From: JAFGTP01 sp964472715
Lineage (GTDB): Bacteria; Fidelibacterota; UBA2242; JAFGTP01
Reading direction: 5' to 3'
DNA length: 37,042 nucleotides
Assembly (NCBI GenBank): GCA_964472715.1
Contig: CAYYMT010000027.1
Location: 1-37,042 of the forward strand
Position 1 is the stretch's first letter. Every line of letters starts with the position of its first letter. The notes beneath the pieces are model-generated. The model made no database searches. It had not been told where the DNA came from and saw only the letters and a list, made by a program, of their open reading frames with translations. Shown piece after piece: positions 15,108 through 25,400 of the stretch. Position numbers and translations under genes: made by a program.

Positions 15108-16073
15108 TTATTTTACTTTATTCACCTGGTTCTTTGGTTTTTTACCGGACAAGGCTGCAATGATATTATCCGCCACCATTTCCGACATTTTCCTGCGGGT
15201 TTCTGTGGTCGCCGATCCGATGTGAGGCAATAAAACCGTATTTTTCATTTTAATTAATTCCCAATGAATATCAGGTTCCGCTTCATAAACATCCAGCCCG
15301 GCTCCGGCGATTTTACCGGCTTGCAAACTATTCACCAGGGCCTGTTCATTGACAATCGGGCCGCGGCCGGTATTGATCAGGAATGCTGAGTTTTTCATCA
15401 GCCCTAATTCATGTTCATCCAACAAATGATATGTCCCCTCAACCAGTGGTAAATGAATGGAAACAATATCAGCATCCTTAAGCAGGTCTTCCAAACCAAC
15501 CCGGGTGGCTTTGGTTTCCACTTCAAATTTAAATTTATCATGCCGGCTGCAATAGATAATATTCATGCCAAAGGCTCTGGCTCTGCGTCCGGTAGCCTGT
15601 CCGATTCGGCCGGCGCCGAGAATTCCGATGGTTTTTCCCGACAACTCCATACCCAGCATGAGGTCCGGTGACCAGCCGGTAAATTTCCCTTCGCGGCAAT
15701 ACTGGTCAGCCTCGATAATCCGCCGGCTCAGTGTCATAATTAAAGCCCAGGCAAGGTCAGCCGTGGCATCTGTCAGGACATCAGGTGTATTGGTAACCAT
15801 GATTCCTCTTTTAGTCGCTTCATCGACATCGATATTATTATATCCTACAGCATAATTGGCAATGATTTTTAATTGCGGCCCGGCAGCCGCCATCACTTCT
15901 TTATCGATTTTATCGGAAAGCAACGACGCAATGGCGTCAACACCACGTACCTTTTCCAACAATTCCGGCCGCGCCATATTGTTTGAAGATCCATTGATGA
16001 TCAGTTCGTCCGTGAAATTTCGAAGCCGTTCAATCCCTTCCGGCAATAGTTTTCGGGTCATCAATATTTTCAT
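15108..16073 (-). CDS. D-2-hydroxyacid dehydrogenase (glyoxylate/hydroxypyruvate reductase type)
   Basis: This is a 321-residue NAD(P)-dependent D-isomer-specific 2-hydroxyacid dehydrogenase. The dinucleotide-binding loop is GILGAGRIGQ (about 150-159). The catalytic residues are Arg237 (NTGRGP), Glu266 (YEAEP) and His284 (LLPHIGSAT). The ANYAVGYNNIDVD motif and overall length suit the glyoxylate reductase (GyaR)/hydroxypyruvate reductase branch; a phosphoglycerate dehydrogenase would usually carry a longer regulatory tail. GGAGGG lies 5 bases before the ATG. A hairpin with a T-run sits only about 18 bases before the start, so it may be attenuated or depend on read-through. The Nudix gene follows in the same direction. 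Confidence 0.92.
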   Translation of the reverse strand: MKILMTRKLLPEGIERLRNFTDELIINGSSNNMARPELLEKVRGVDAIASLLSDKIDKEVMAAAGPQLKIIANYAVGYNNIDVDEATKRGIMVTNTPDVLTDATADLAWALIMTLSRRIIEADQYCREGKFTGWSPDLMLGMELSGKTIGILGAGRIGQATGRRARAFGMNIIYCSRHDKFKFEVETKATRVGLEDLLKDADIVSIHLPLVEGTYHLLDEHELGLMKNSAFLINTGRGPIVNEQALVNSLQAGKIAGAGLDVYEAEPDIHWELIKMKNTVLLPHIGSATTETRRKMSEMVADNIIAALSGKKPKNQVNKVK

Positions 16074-16090
16074 CTTTCCCTCCAGCTTAT

Positions 16091-16123
16091 AAAAAAGCCC
16101 ATTTAATTTGAACCAAATGGGCT
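16091..16123 (-). terminator. Intrinsic terminator or leader attenuator
   Basis: On the minus strand AGCCCATTT and AAATGGGCT form a 9-bp stem with a 10-base loop, followed by TTTTTT. It lies 75 bases beyond the stop of the PorD-like gene and 18 bases before the ATG of the D-2-hydroxyacid dehydrogenase. It ends the former and may gate the latter. Confidence 0.85.
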
Positions 16124-16197
16124 GTTGATTTTTGTTTTATTATTGAATGAATCACCTCATCAAACAATTAATATCTGGTCAAAATGTATAGCATTAC

Positions 16198-17028
16198 TTA
16201 AAAAACCTTTTTATAGATTTTACTGTTATCGGAATCCAGCGCGATAATTTTTTCCTGCTGCTCTTCGTTCCCGTATAGTTTGAACAAGTCCGCCAGGTCT
16301 TCGGCATGGGCATCCAGAAACAGGTGAATAAAACGATTGCGGTTATTTATTCTCAGTTCTTCTTCCAGATAATAAAGGGCTTTGTCGATAGTATCAGGGA
16401 TATTCTCCAGATCGCCATTGGCCTCCAGATCGATAATGGACCAATAATAAAATTTGTACTGGCGAAAATACCGTAAGTCCAGATATTCATCCAGGTTGGT
16501 TTGTCTTTCTCTCCAGCCCCCTGAGTAATTGGACATCTGGGCCCGGGTGGCAATATTACGCGCTCTTTCAAAAATCGACGCGCCACCCAGAGGTTCATAG
16601 GTATCCAATTCCGCGCCGATTATAAAATAAGCATAGAAGTCCAGGATCGTTGACAGTGACTGAATATCCTGTGTGTGCATCAGCGCATCGCTCTGGGAAT
16701 AGTAAAATTTTAATTGTTTTTCAAATAACTGCAGGTCATTGGATTGGGTAACCGTGATTAATTGTCCGGAAAAGCTCCTCTCGGAACCAGATAAAGAGGC
16801 TTCCTGGATAAACATTGAAATGCGAATGGGCATGGCGATATTATATTTGTTGTCAATCCACTCATAATCCTCTATATAATCTCTGATCTGTGTCTCCAGG
16901 TATTCCAGGTCTGATTTTTCCTGGGGCTTCAGACTTTGTGTTTCTATTTTGACATCGACATCAACGAACTGTGCGAACATCATTGTGGCCGCGAGCAGTA
17001 AAATCAAACCTGTTTTATAAAATTTCAT
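16198..17028 (-). CDS. DUF4835 / PorD-like T9SS-associated protein
   Basis: This 276-residue exported protein has a signal peptide (about 1-20, ending MFA). The mature part starts with a strand carrying VDVDVKIETQSL and a helix with LETQIRDYIEDYEW. The later SILDFYAYFIIGAELDTYEPLGG followed by ARNIATRAQ and GGW is the hallmark of DUF4835 (PF16119), a family named PorD in type IX secretion annotations. Its molecular role is not well defined. I chose the ATG at 17028, which has GGAGGAAG immediately upstream, over an in-frame ATG at 17055. It is monocistronic and divergent from the LPP20-like gene. With the PorV-like gene at 28452, it supports a T9SS in this organism. Confidence 0.75.
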   Translation of the reverse strand: MKFYKTGLILLLAATMMFAQFVDVDVKIETQSLKPQEKSDLEYLETQIRDYIEDYEWIDNKYNIAMPIRISMFIQEASLSGSERSFSGQLITVTQSNDLQLFEKQLKFYYSQSDALMHTQDIQSLSTILDFYAYFIIGAELDTYEPLGGASIFERARNIATRAQMSNYSGGWRERQTNLDEYLDLRYFRQYKFYYWSIIDLEANGDLENIPDTIDKALYYLEEELRINNRNRFIHLFLDAHAEDLADLFKLYGNEEQQEKIIALDSDNSKIYKKVF

Positions 17029-17194
17029 ACTTCCTCCAAATCGGGTATTTTTCAATTTTTGTTTAATAATTTATAAAACCTGATGATAAAACAAAAATAT
17101 TATGATAATGTTTCAATAAATGATTTAAGACAAAATATAATTTTAAATCTTTTCTTATTTTTAATAGATTATAAATTATAAAAGCGGAGGAAGC

Positions 17195-18619
17195 ATGAAA
17201 GCCGGATTCCATTTAATAGTTGTTTGTTTTTTAATATTTTGTCATTGTTTAATGGCAACTGAGCAGACGCCATCCTGGGTGAAAAATCCACCACCGGGAA
17301 TTTATGTCGGAGTTTCCCGTGTCATGGAGAGCGAACAGGAAGCCCGCAACGATGCGGTAAAAGATGCCAAGCGCCAGATCATCGCTAATCTGGGCGGATT
17401 GGTGGAAACGGAATTTGTGGACCGGCTGGTTGAGAGCAGCGAGGAGGGCAACTTTGCTTATACCGATTCCAAAGTAAAAATAATCGCCAAAACTATTCTT
17501 GCTATTGAAACGCAGGATTTTTTTGTTAAAGAAATTTCAGAAAAAGCCGGTTTCATGCAAAAGGAAACCAAATATCAGGCCTATGCAAAAGTTCATTTTT
17601 CCAAATCAAAACATGATCGGTTTCTCAAGGAGTTGGTGGCTGAAACAACCGAATCAACACAGCAGAAATTGCAGGAACTTCGTGAAATAGCCGAATCCGG
17701 ACAGGTCATCTATGCCTTAAGCGAACTGGAAAAATTGCCGGAAGAATACCAAAAAGTGATGACTCTGACCGGGCTGTCGCCGACGCAGATAAGCCGCCTG
17801 AAAAAACTGGATCAGAAAATCAGTCTGCTGATTGGAAATATTCGCAATAATCTTTACATGGAAACCGGCCGCCAAAAATATCCGGCAAAAATCAATCGGA
17901 AAATTGATGAGCCGCTGACCGTCAAACTATTCTGGCAAAACAGGGAGAGGCAAATACCCTTGCAGGGCATTCCTGTGGCCTGGGAAGAAAAACCGGAAAT
18001 GATGGTGGCGAACGCTATTCCCATGACCAATGAAACGGGAACGGCATCATGCCGGATTCATAAAATTCTAACCCCCAAACAATTTAGCCTGAGGGTTAAC
18101 ACTGAATTCCCGGACAGTTTAAACCTGGAAAATTTGAATAACACCTTTTTATTCATACCTGACAATAAGATCAGCATCCATGTAATTGAAACAATTAATA
18201 ATGGCAATGAACAGGACCCCTTCCTGGAAAATCTGCTTATCCAGGAATTCAGCCAAAAGGATTTCAAGATCATAAACGGGCAATTAGCAACGGATATCAA
18301 AAACGAATCCCTTCAGGATATGGCCGCTGATGATTTTCAGAAATTAATAAAGAACAGTGACATGGATTTCATGATATTGGGAACCGTATCGGTTGATCGA
18401 ACAAATCAATATATGGAAAATATGCATTTTGCCTGGGCCAAAGCAGTTGTGAAACTCTATGACGTCTCCAATAACCAGGTCATCGCCAGTATTATTCATG
18501 AAGCCAAAGGAGCGGGAAACTCCGAACGCGCCGCCGGTGTAAAAGCCATTCAAAAAGCCGGCGATGAGATCAGCCGGAAACTTATCAATCAACTATTAAA
18601 CCAGGGGAATATTGATTAA
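17195..18619 (+). CDS. LPP20/FlgT-like exported protein
   Basis: This is a 474-residue protein. A signal peptide (about 1-21, ending LMA) has no proper lipobox, so signal peptidase I cleavage is likely. Residues about 26-150 match the LPP20-like layout: PSWVKNPPPG..VGVSR, then EARNDAVKDAKRQIIANLGG and a KVHFSK strand. The middle is a helical linker plus a beta-sandwich-like segment. The C-terminal ~130 residues, with ILIQEFSQK-like helices, FMILGTVSVD and KLYDVSNNQVIASI followed by a helix, resemble the FlgT/CsgG-type nucleotide-like fold seen in outer-membrane assembly factors. It likely helps build an envelope structure, but no partner is seen. CGGAGGAAG precedes the ATG. Its stop directly abuts the pdxA start. 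Confidence 0.72.
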   Translation: MKAGFHLIVVCFLIFCHCLMATEQTPSWVKNPPPGIYVGVSRVMESEQEARNDAVKDAKRQIIANLGGLVETEFVDRLVESSEEGNFAYTDSKVKIIAKTILAIETQDFFVKEISEKAGFMQKETKYQAYAKVHFSKSKHDRFLKELVAETTESTQQKLQELREIAESGQVIYALSELEKLPEEYQKVMTLTGLSPTQISRLKKLDQKISLLIGNIRNNLYMETGRQKYPAKINRKIDEPLTVKLFWQNRERQIPLQGIPVAWEEKPEMMVANAIPMTNETGTASCRIHKILTPKQFSLRVNTEFPDSLNLENLNNTFLFIPDNKISIHVIETINNGNEQDPFLENLLIQEFSQKDFKIINGQLATDIKNESLQDMAADDFQKLIKNSDMDFMILGTVSVDRTNQYMENMHFAWAKAVVKLYDVSNNQVIASIIHEAKGAGNSERAAGVKAIQKAGDEISRKLINQLLNQGNID

Positions 18620-19603
18620 ATGAAAAAACCTATCATCGGAATTACCATGGGCGACCCGGCCGGAATCGGACCGGAAATACTCATCAAAGCATTACAAAAA
18701 GAAGAAATCCGTCGAATCTGCCATCCGGTTATATTGGGTAACCTCCATATACTCAAAGCGGAATCAATCGACAATAGTCTTAATTTGGTAGAGATCATGG
18801 ATATTGATCAGGCGCATTTCAGCGACAACCGGATCAATATTCTGGACCCCGCTAAAAGGGATTTTGGCCTGGAGGTGAAAGGCAAAATATCAGCGGAAGC
18901 CGGAAAGGCGGCATTTCTATACATCAAAAAAAGTATTGACCTGGCCCTGTCCAATAAAATCGATAGTGTGGTCACCGGCCCGATTCATAAAGAGGCCATC
19001 AAAGCGGCCAGACTGGCATTTATCGGCCACACGGAAATGTTTGCCCAATTAACCGATTCCCACGACCCGTTAACGGTTTTTGAAGTGCATAATCTTCGCA
19101 TTTTCTTTTTGTCCCGTCATGTATCCTTGCGGGAAAGCTGTGATCTGGTGACAAAAGAGCGAGTGCTGGACTATATCCAGCGAAGCATGGAAGCATTAAA
19201 AAGCCTGGGGCTGGGGACCGGGACTTTTGCCGTTGCCGGCTTGAATCCCCATGCCAGCGACAATGGATTATTTGGTAATGAAGAAGAGAAGGAGATCATT
19301 CCGGCGATTTCAGCAGCAAGAGGCCGGGGAATGGATGTTATCGGGCCGGTTGGCGCTGACTCTGTATTTCATCTGGCTATGAAAAATGACTGGGATGGTG
19401 TTTTGTCCCTCTATCATGACCAGGGGCATATTGCCGCGAAAACACTGGATTTTGACCGTACCATATCATTGACCCTGGGCTTGCCTTTTCTGCGCACTTC
19501 AGTTGACCACGGTACGGCTTTTGACATTGCCGGCAAGGGCCTGGCGCAATCCATTAGTATGGAAGAAGCGATCAAAAAAGCAGTCAGGTATACAAAAAAA
19601 TAA
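18620..19603 (+). CDS. pdxA: 4-hydroxythreonine-4-phosphate dehydrogenase PdxA
   Basis: This 327-residue enzyme oxidises 4-phosphohydroxy-L-threonine in the DXP-dependent pathway of pyridoxal phosphate synthesis. The family opening GITMGDPAGIGPEI (about 7-20) is present, as are TGPIHKEA, FIGHTEMFA and the metal-binding histidines in LYHDQGHIAAK and TSVDHGTAFDIAGKG. The ATG immediately follows the TAA of the LPP20-like gene with no intervening base, so it must depend on coupled translation or on ribosome binding inside that gene (CAGGGGAA lies about 10 bases upstream). A hairpin overlapping its stop codon follows. Confidence 0.96.
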   Translation: MKKPIIGITMGDPAGIGPEILIKALQKEEIRRICHPVILGNLHILKAESIDNSLNLVEIMDIDQAHFSDNRINILDPAKRDFGLEVKGKISAEAGKAAFLYIKKSIDLALSNKIDSVVTGPIHKEAIKAARLAFIGHTEMFAQLTDSHDPLTVFEVHNLRIFFLSRHVSLRESCDLVTKERVLDYIQRSMEALKSLGLGTGTFAVAGLNPHASDNGLFGNEEEKEIIPAISAARGRGMDVIGPVGADSVFHLAMKNDWDGVLSLYHDQGHIAAKTLDFDRTISLTLGLPFLRTSVDHGTAFDIAGKGLAQSISMEEAIKKAVRYTKK

Positions 19604-19642
19604 GCGGCCGTTTTCTCGCTAAACCACCGCTTATATGTTTTG
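19600..19642 (+). terminator. Probable pdxA terminator hairpin
   Basis: TAAGCGG and CCGCTTA arms enclose a second GTTT/AAAC pairing, giving a stem with a symmetric internal loop. The left arm includes the pdxA stop codon. The following sequence ATGTTTTGG is only weakly T-rich. Confidence 0.5.
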
Positions 19643-19664
19643 GTTCTATATGAATTGAATTGTA

Positions 19665-19757
19665 TTTCATATAATCCCGAAGGGATTAAACAAAAATAAC
19701 CGTGGGTGTCAACCCACGGAAAAAACAAACGTTATTAAAACTCTGAAAGAGTTTAAC
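19665..19757 (-). repeat. Three-hairpin intergenic element, copy B
   Basis: This is the inverted counterpart of 14376-14470. Read on the minus strand the hairpins are AACTC-TTTCA-GAGTT, CCGTGGGT-TGAC-ACCCACGG and AATCCC-TTC-GGGATT, with the same TTATTTTTGTTT spacer. One A-T pair of the middle stem in copy A is a G-C pair here, a compensatory change. Like copy A it lies between two convergent genes (pdxA and a C1A peptidase). Confidence 0.88.
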
Positions 19758-19770
19758 AGTTTATAAAATT

Positions 19771-22287
19771 TTATTTGATGAACAACATTTTCCGAATGCT
19801 TTGGTACTGCAGTTTTCCTGTTTTTGAATGACATTCCAGTTTAAAGAAATAAATACCACTGGAATAGGAAGCGGCATTCCAATTAACCTGATAATTCCCA
19901 CCGGATTGAAACCTATCCACCAATTGTTCCACAACCTCACCCAGTGAGTTATAAACAGTTAATCTCACCAAACTATGATCCTTCAATGAATATTTTATTG
20001 TGGTTTCCGGGTTAAAGGGATTCGGATAGTTCTGAGCTAACTGAAATATTCCCGGCACATTCCTCTCATCGGTACCGGTGATACTGCCGATGGTAAAACT
20101 ATCAATTACTGAAGGAGTTATATTACCGGTCAGATCCTTCGCCAGTATTCGCCAGTAATATTTTTTATTATTATCCAGCGGTGTTGTCATCACATAATGT
20201 GTCGCATCAATTGAATCTGTTGCAAAAACAATCGAATCAAGCGCGGCATCTTTTCCTATCTGTAATGAATATCTCACCACGTCCCAGGGATCACTGTCAG
20301 TGGATTCCGTCCAGATAAAGGATAAGACTTCACCCAAGCCGCCGGCATCACTACCGGGAAATTTCAAGGTAAAAGGCGCTGGCGCTTCCGCCATTAAATC
20401 CACCGCAAAAGAGAGGGTGTCATAGGGTATTGTCAAGCCGGTGGAATCATGAGCAGTTACCGTCCAGTAATAAATTGTATTATCTGAAAGTTGCCAGCCC
20501 ATTGTAAAGGCCCCGGTGTCATTCATAAAAAAGGCGACCGTATCCTTTTGCAACCAGGGATCAGAGCCGAGTGTTAATTGAAATTGGTGAAATGAGGATA
20601 TGCCTGGCGCATTCCAATAAAAAGTTGGCTGCAGCGTATCCTGACGGCTGAGTTGGAGCGGTGTTATTAAATGGGCCGTATCTACAACAACAGCTTTCGG
20701 TGTGAATAAAGTATCCTGATAATTTTCTGACGTGACAACCAATTGGACATCATAAATGCCGGTAGAATCATAAGTATGAACCGGATTCTGTTCAACCGAT
20801 TCATTGCCGTCGCCAAAATTCCATTTCCAATGGGTGATCTCTTCGGCCCCTTTTGAGTGATCTTTGAACACCACTGTTTCTCCCGGCTTGAAATTCCTTT
20901 TACCGATTGCGAGATCAGGCTGCAAGCCAGTGTATTCACCAAAGAGTTTAATACAGGGGTCAGCAGTTTCATCGAGACTATTGTCCCAGGTTTCACCGTC
21001 AAAACTTGTCCAGAAGAACCCTTGTGAGATCACAGGATCACTATGTCCCTCAATTTTTGTTTCTATCGGAATAGGATACAGATAACCGGAAGCGGAAAGA
21101 TCATAGGTTACTTTTATGAAAATGTCCTGTTTCTCTTCAATATTGATAATGGAGTCAAGTTCGACGGTATAAAGGCCGGTGTACTCCAGGTCAATCCGTT
21201 GTCCCGAAGTGATCATATTTTTAAGATTGCCGTCGATGAAATCATTATATATCTCAACATAAAGATTTCCTCCTGAAAAGTAATTGTAGGTGGAAATATG
21301 ACTGATATTTTGGTTCCACAGTTCCGCTTTCATGAGTACATGACCCACCGGATCAATCTCATTTCCCCAAAAGGCGCCTAATCCGGTATAATCCAGCCCA
21401 TGAATATAATTTTTGGAATTATATTCCACACGCTCCGGCCAAAAGCATGCAAGTGCATTCATAGTTTTATCATAATAGGAAATATAGAAATATCCATCAT
21501 CGCCAAACTGAGTACCCCAACTATTCTTGATCAGCCAGGCGCCTTGTTTATCGGCAGGTGTTCTCAGGGTATCATTCCAGCCGACAATAGTCACACCATG
21601 ATTGAAAAGCTTATCCTCATCTTCATAATAGGTTGTATAACCATCAATTACTTTGTAATTACTATTATCATCATAATATACTGTCGCAATAGCGCCATAT
21701 TTCATAAGGTTGGTTTTAATTATGTCAGTATAACCGGGAATTTCTTCGTCGCTATAGTTATTCTGAGCCGGCATCACCCGTACATTTCCAATCCACTTAT
21801 CAGGTCGGAAAGCATCAGAAAAACCATTATTTTCCTGGTAAGGATCATCAATTTCATAAACAGGCCCATCGCCGCGGCTTAAATATGCTGTGGACACATA
21901 ATAGTTACCGCCATTGCAAGGACCCCGGACAAAACCATTACGATTTTTCATATTGTTTTCCGATAAATCCGTATACTCACCATATTTTTTTAACCAATGT
22001 GATTCCACCGTAGCCATGGTGGCGAAAGCCCAGCAACTACCGCAAGCGCCCTGATTTTTTACAGAAGTCACATAATTACTGTCCCGCAGATCATAGGTCA
22101 ATGGTAATTCTAAGGATTTGGATAATTGGGACAAATCTTTTTTCGGCAAACTGAAGGGGGCCGGAACAATACCGCCATCACCGCCATTTTTTATATATTC
22201 AACAAAATCCGGATTAAGTGGAGTTCGTTTACCTTGCGCAAAAATTAAAGTCATCATAAAAAAAATTAAAAATAATTGCCGTTTCAA
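19771..22287 (-). CDS. Secreted papain-like (C1A) cysteine peptidase with PKD and T9SS tail
   Basis: This 838-residue exported protease has a signal peptide at residues 1-17. The C1A domain (about 60-290) carries the oxyanion Gln79, nucleophile Cys85 in NQGACGSCWAFA, His230 in NHGVTIVGW and Asn255 in WLIKNSWG, so the active site is complete. The pro-region is short (about 45 residues) for a papain relative. Then come a jelly-roll-like segment, a PKD domain (about 455-545, WKWNFGDGN..NPVHTYDSTGIYDV), two Fn3-like domains, and a T9SS/FlgD-like tail with QNYPNPFNPETTIKYS and a final RKMLFIK. The start is a TTG with AGGAG 6 bases upstream; no better in-frame ATG is seen. It was probably transcribed separately from the upstream C10 gene, which ends in a terminator. 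Confidence 0.93.
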   Translation of the reverse strand: MKRQLFLIFFMMTLIFAQGKRTPLNPDFVEYIKNGGDGGIVPAPFSLPKKDLSQLSKSLELPLTYDLRDSNYVTSVKNQGACGSCWAFATMATVESHWLKKYGEYTDLSENNMKNRNGFVRGPCNGGNYYVSTAYLSRGDGPVYEIDDPYQENNGFSDAFRPDKWIGNVRVMPAQNNYSDEEIPGYTDIIKTNLMKYGAIATVYYDDNSNYKVIDGYTTYYEDEDKLFNHGVTIVGWNDTLRTPADKQGAWLIKNSWGTQFGDDGYFYISYYDKTMNALACFWPERVEYNSKNYIHGLDYTGLGAFWGNEIDPVGHVLMKAELWNQNISHISTYNYFSGGNLYVEIYNDFIDGNLKNMITSGQRIDLEYTGLYTVELDSIINIEEKQDIFIKVTYDLSASGYLYPIPIETKIEGHSDPVISQGFFWTSFDGETWDNSLDETADPCIKLFGEYTGLQPDLAIGKRNFKPGETVVFKDHSKGAEEITHWKWNFGDGNESVEQNPVHTYDSTGIYDVQLVVTSENYQDTLFTPKAVVVDTAHLITPLQLSRQDTLQPTFYWNAPGISSFHQFQLTLGSDPWLQKDTVAFFMNDTGAFTMGWQLSDNTIYYWTVTAHDSTGLTIPYDTLSFAVDLMAEAPAPFTLKFPGSDAGGLGEVLSFIWTESTDSDPWDVVRYSLQIGKDAALDSIVFATDSIDATHYVMTTPLDNNKKYYWRILAKDLTGNITPSVIDSFTIGSITGTDERNVPGIFQLAQNYPNPFNPETTIKYSLKDHSLVRLTVYNSLGEVVEQLVDRFQSGGNYQVNWNAASYSSGIYFFKLECHSKTGKLQYQSIRKMLFIK

Positions 22288-22363
22288 AATATTCTCCTGG
22301 TTAAATTCAATACAATTTTATCAGCAAATTCAAAGGTTGTAAATTAATTCAAAACTTATGCCA

Positions 22364-22402
22364 ATAAAAAGGCTGTTCCGAAAAATATTTCTGAACAGCC
22401 TT
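22364..22402 (-). terminator. Intrinsic terminator of the C10 peptidase gene
   Basis: On the minus strand AAGGCTGTTC and GAACAGCCTT form a 10-bp stem with a 14-base loop, followed by TTTTTATT. It begins 25 bases beyond the C10 peptidase stop codon. Confidence 0.92.
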
Positions 22403-22427
22403 GGATTTCAGATGCGAAAATTACAGT

Positions 22428-25400
22428 TTACTTGATAAAAAGCATCTTTTTCATATTCGTAAAATCTCCGGCTTTCATCTTATAGAAATAGACGCCCGTG
22501 GGCATTGCGTTGCCCTGCATATCTTTGCCATGCCAGGTGATCTGATATTGGCCTGAATTTCGGTATTCATCCACCAGTGTGGCAACATGATTTCCCAGCA
22601 TATCATATACTGTAATCACCACTGGTCCGGCATTGGGTACAGCATAGTTAATTTTAGTTGAAGGATTGAATGGATTGGGATAATTCTGTTCCAGTTTGTA
22701 GTCAGAGATAACCATTTGTTCATCCTCCAGCCCTGTTTCCGCGCTCACATTTACAACCATGGAATGCACCACATAATCTATGGAGTCATCGAAAATAATC
22801 GTCAGTGTGTCTTTACCAATGCCGGCCGCTGAATTGATTACCAGGTAAATCTCATCACCATAAGTGTTCAATTGCGTATTAACCATTTTTGCATTTTCTA
22901 CCCTGATATCGAGATCGGACAAGGGATTGTCCACATCTTCCACAAAATCATTGAGTTTAATGGAATCAGCCGATTCCGTGACCAGGTTTAAACTGTCGGG
23001 GAAATTGATCAAAACCGGCGCGTCATTGACTGGCAGTACGGAGACCGGCAGCAGTAAACTCGCGGTGCTGTCATAACTATCCCGGGCTGTGATCAGCAGG
23101 TCCTCCTGTCCGAAATAATTTTCGTCAGGCACGAGAACCATATTACTGTCAGACTGGATAAAACTAAAATTTTCAGACTGAACATCAAAGATCATTTCAT
23201 CATCGGTGGGGTCCATAAAAATTTCATAGAAATTGAGACTGGAATCGGGCACGTCTTCGTAAAGCACCAGTGTGTCCAGAGCCCCCACCAGCAATTGCGG
23301 CGGCGAATTGAAGACCCGTACATATTCCATCGCCACCACCGGCGAATCATTATTCACAGTTGTGACCATTTTACTGAGATAAAAACCGGGTTGTGTAAAA
23401 GTCCGGGTTACCGAATTTTCTGTGCCGTCATCTATACCGTCATTATCAATATCCCATATTCGATGTGACCGCTCTGTAGTATCGGCATAAGTGATTTCCA
23501 ATGGTGTGCCGCCCTGATTCGCTGATATCGTAAAATCAACAGCGTAGTCCTGCGGTGTTCCGGAAAATTCCACCGCGCCGATATCAATATTGTCGATCAT
23601 TCTTTCATTGCCGAAAAAATCCGTGCCGCTTAAATCCAGCCCGCTGGTGTCGGCAGTACCGGCATTGACCAGGGGCGACCAGGCATAAGGAGAGTAATCC
23701 GCTGTATTCAGCTGGGGAAAAGCAGAAATATTTTCAGTCCAATCAATTTGCTCATTGTCAGCCCGACGATAACTTTCTTTAACATTTGATTTTGTAATCG
23801 TGATATTTTCCGATTGATCGGTAATGACCTGATTGTATCCGGAATTCCAGAGAATTGAATTGATGATCTGAACATCATTGGTTTTTTCAATATTGACGGC
23901 CGCATATTCCGGACTTTCATAGTGATTGTCAAAAATAGTGGAATTGATGATACGGGTATCATTGCCCATGACCCGAAGGCTGCCCCAACTATTGCCCTTG
24001 TTATTGGCGATGATGGAATTGCGCATTTCCAGGCTGCCGGAGAAACTATTGATGCCCTGAGCCATGGTTTTCAATGCCATGGCAGGTAAAATATTGGTAT
24101 TTTCAATCAAGACTCTGTTCAATTTCAAACCGGATTTGGAATTAAAAATGGCAGCCCCGTAATTATTAATGACCGAAACATCAGTCAGGGAAGCATTCAC
24201 CTGGTTGATAAAGGTAAGCACATTATTGTTCTTTACATATTCTATCCGGCAATGATTGAGTTCCACGGCGGCTGTTTGGTCACCCTTGTCCTGGGCGAAA
24301 ATTCCTTTCCACCCGCCGGCATCGAGATCGTCCAAATCAGCAAATCCGGTAGTATCACGAATTGTCATTACAACCGGTTCTTCAGCGGTGCCATTGGCAA
24401 TCAACCTGCCAAAAATCTTTAACTGGTACATATCATCGAATTCCAGTCGTGTTCCCGGCGCCAGGGTCAGTGTTACAGTCTCAGCAACCGTCACATTGTC
24501 CAGCACACGGACAGTATCCTGAAGAATCCGGTCGGCATCCAGGGGGCCGTGTATTTCATCAGCAGCCGTGACTGTGATAAAATTGTAATAGGTTTTCGGC
24601 CTGAGCTGGTTTCCGCTGGTGTCTGTAACGGTTAAAGTTACATCATATACACCATCTTCCATGTAAGTGTGAACCGGATTCTGAGCATGGCTTGAATCTC
24701 CGTCACCAAATTCCCAGTGCCAGAAATCAATCTCGCCGTTGGATTGATCTTCAAAGGCCACTTCCAGAGGTTCAACGCCAACGGTCGGCATTGCGGCAAA
24801 TTTCGCAGTGGCGCCTTTGGGTTCGATATCAATAATCGCGGTATTGTAGTAATTAAAATCACTTGAAGCGTCAGGTGTCAGATCGTCAACCAAAAACCAG
24901 CCATTACTAAAGCCACTCCAGCCCCAGTTAATACTAAAGTAGTTCTTACCTTCATAATTCCAATACCCGTTTAAAAGAAAAGCATGTCCGCCGGAACCAT
25001 CTTCAGAAGCACCGGAATAATAGACCGGGCTTTCTTCATACATTTCATTTTTTAAAATCCCGATCCAGTTTTCAGCAGAATAGCTGTTTTTGCGGATATG
25101 CTTAATGTCATCAGAATACCCGAAATATTGAGTCATGGCAAAAGGAACATCATGAGAAAATGCACCGGACCCTTCCGGCCCAAAATACATCTCAACCGCA
25201 ACAGCACAATGGTATATTAACTGCGCCACTTCATTATTCAACGAATCGGCATGCCAGTCATAATGCCGGTCCATGATGTTATCCCAATTATAGGTGGTGT
25301 CAAAATTCGCATAAAGATCACCATAATCCGTATGATTATAGCTGTGTTCGCTATTTCCCTGTTCCGGATACTGCCAGTAATTCATGATCTGAGACATGGC

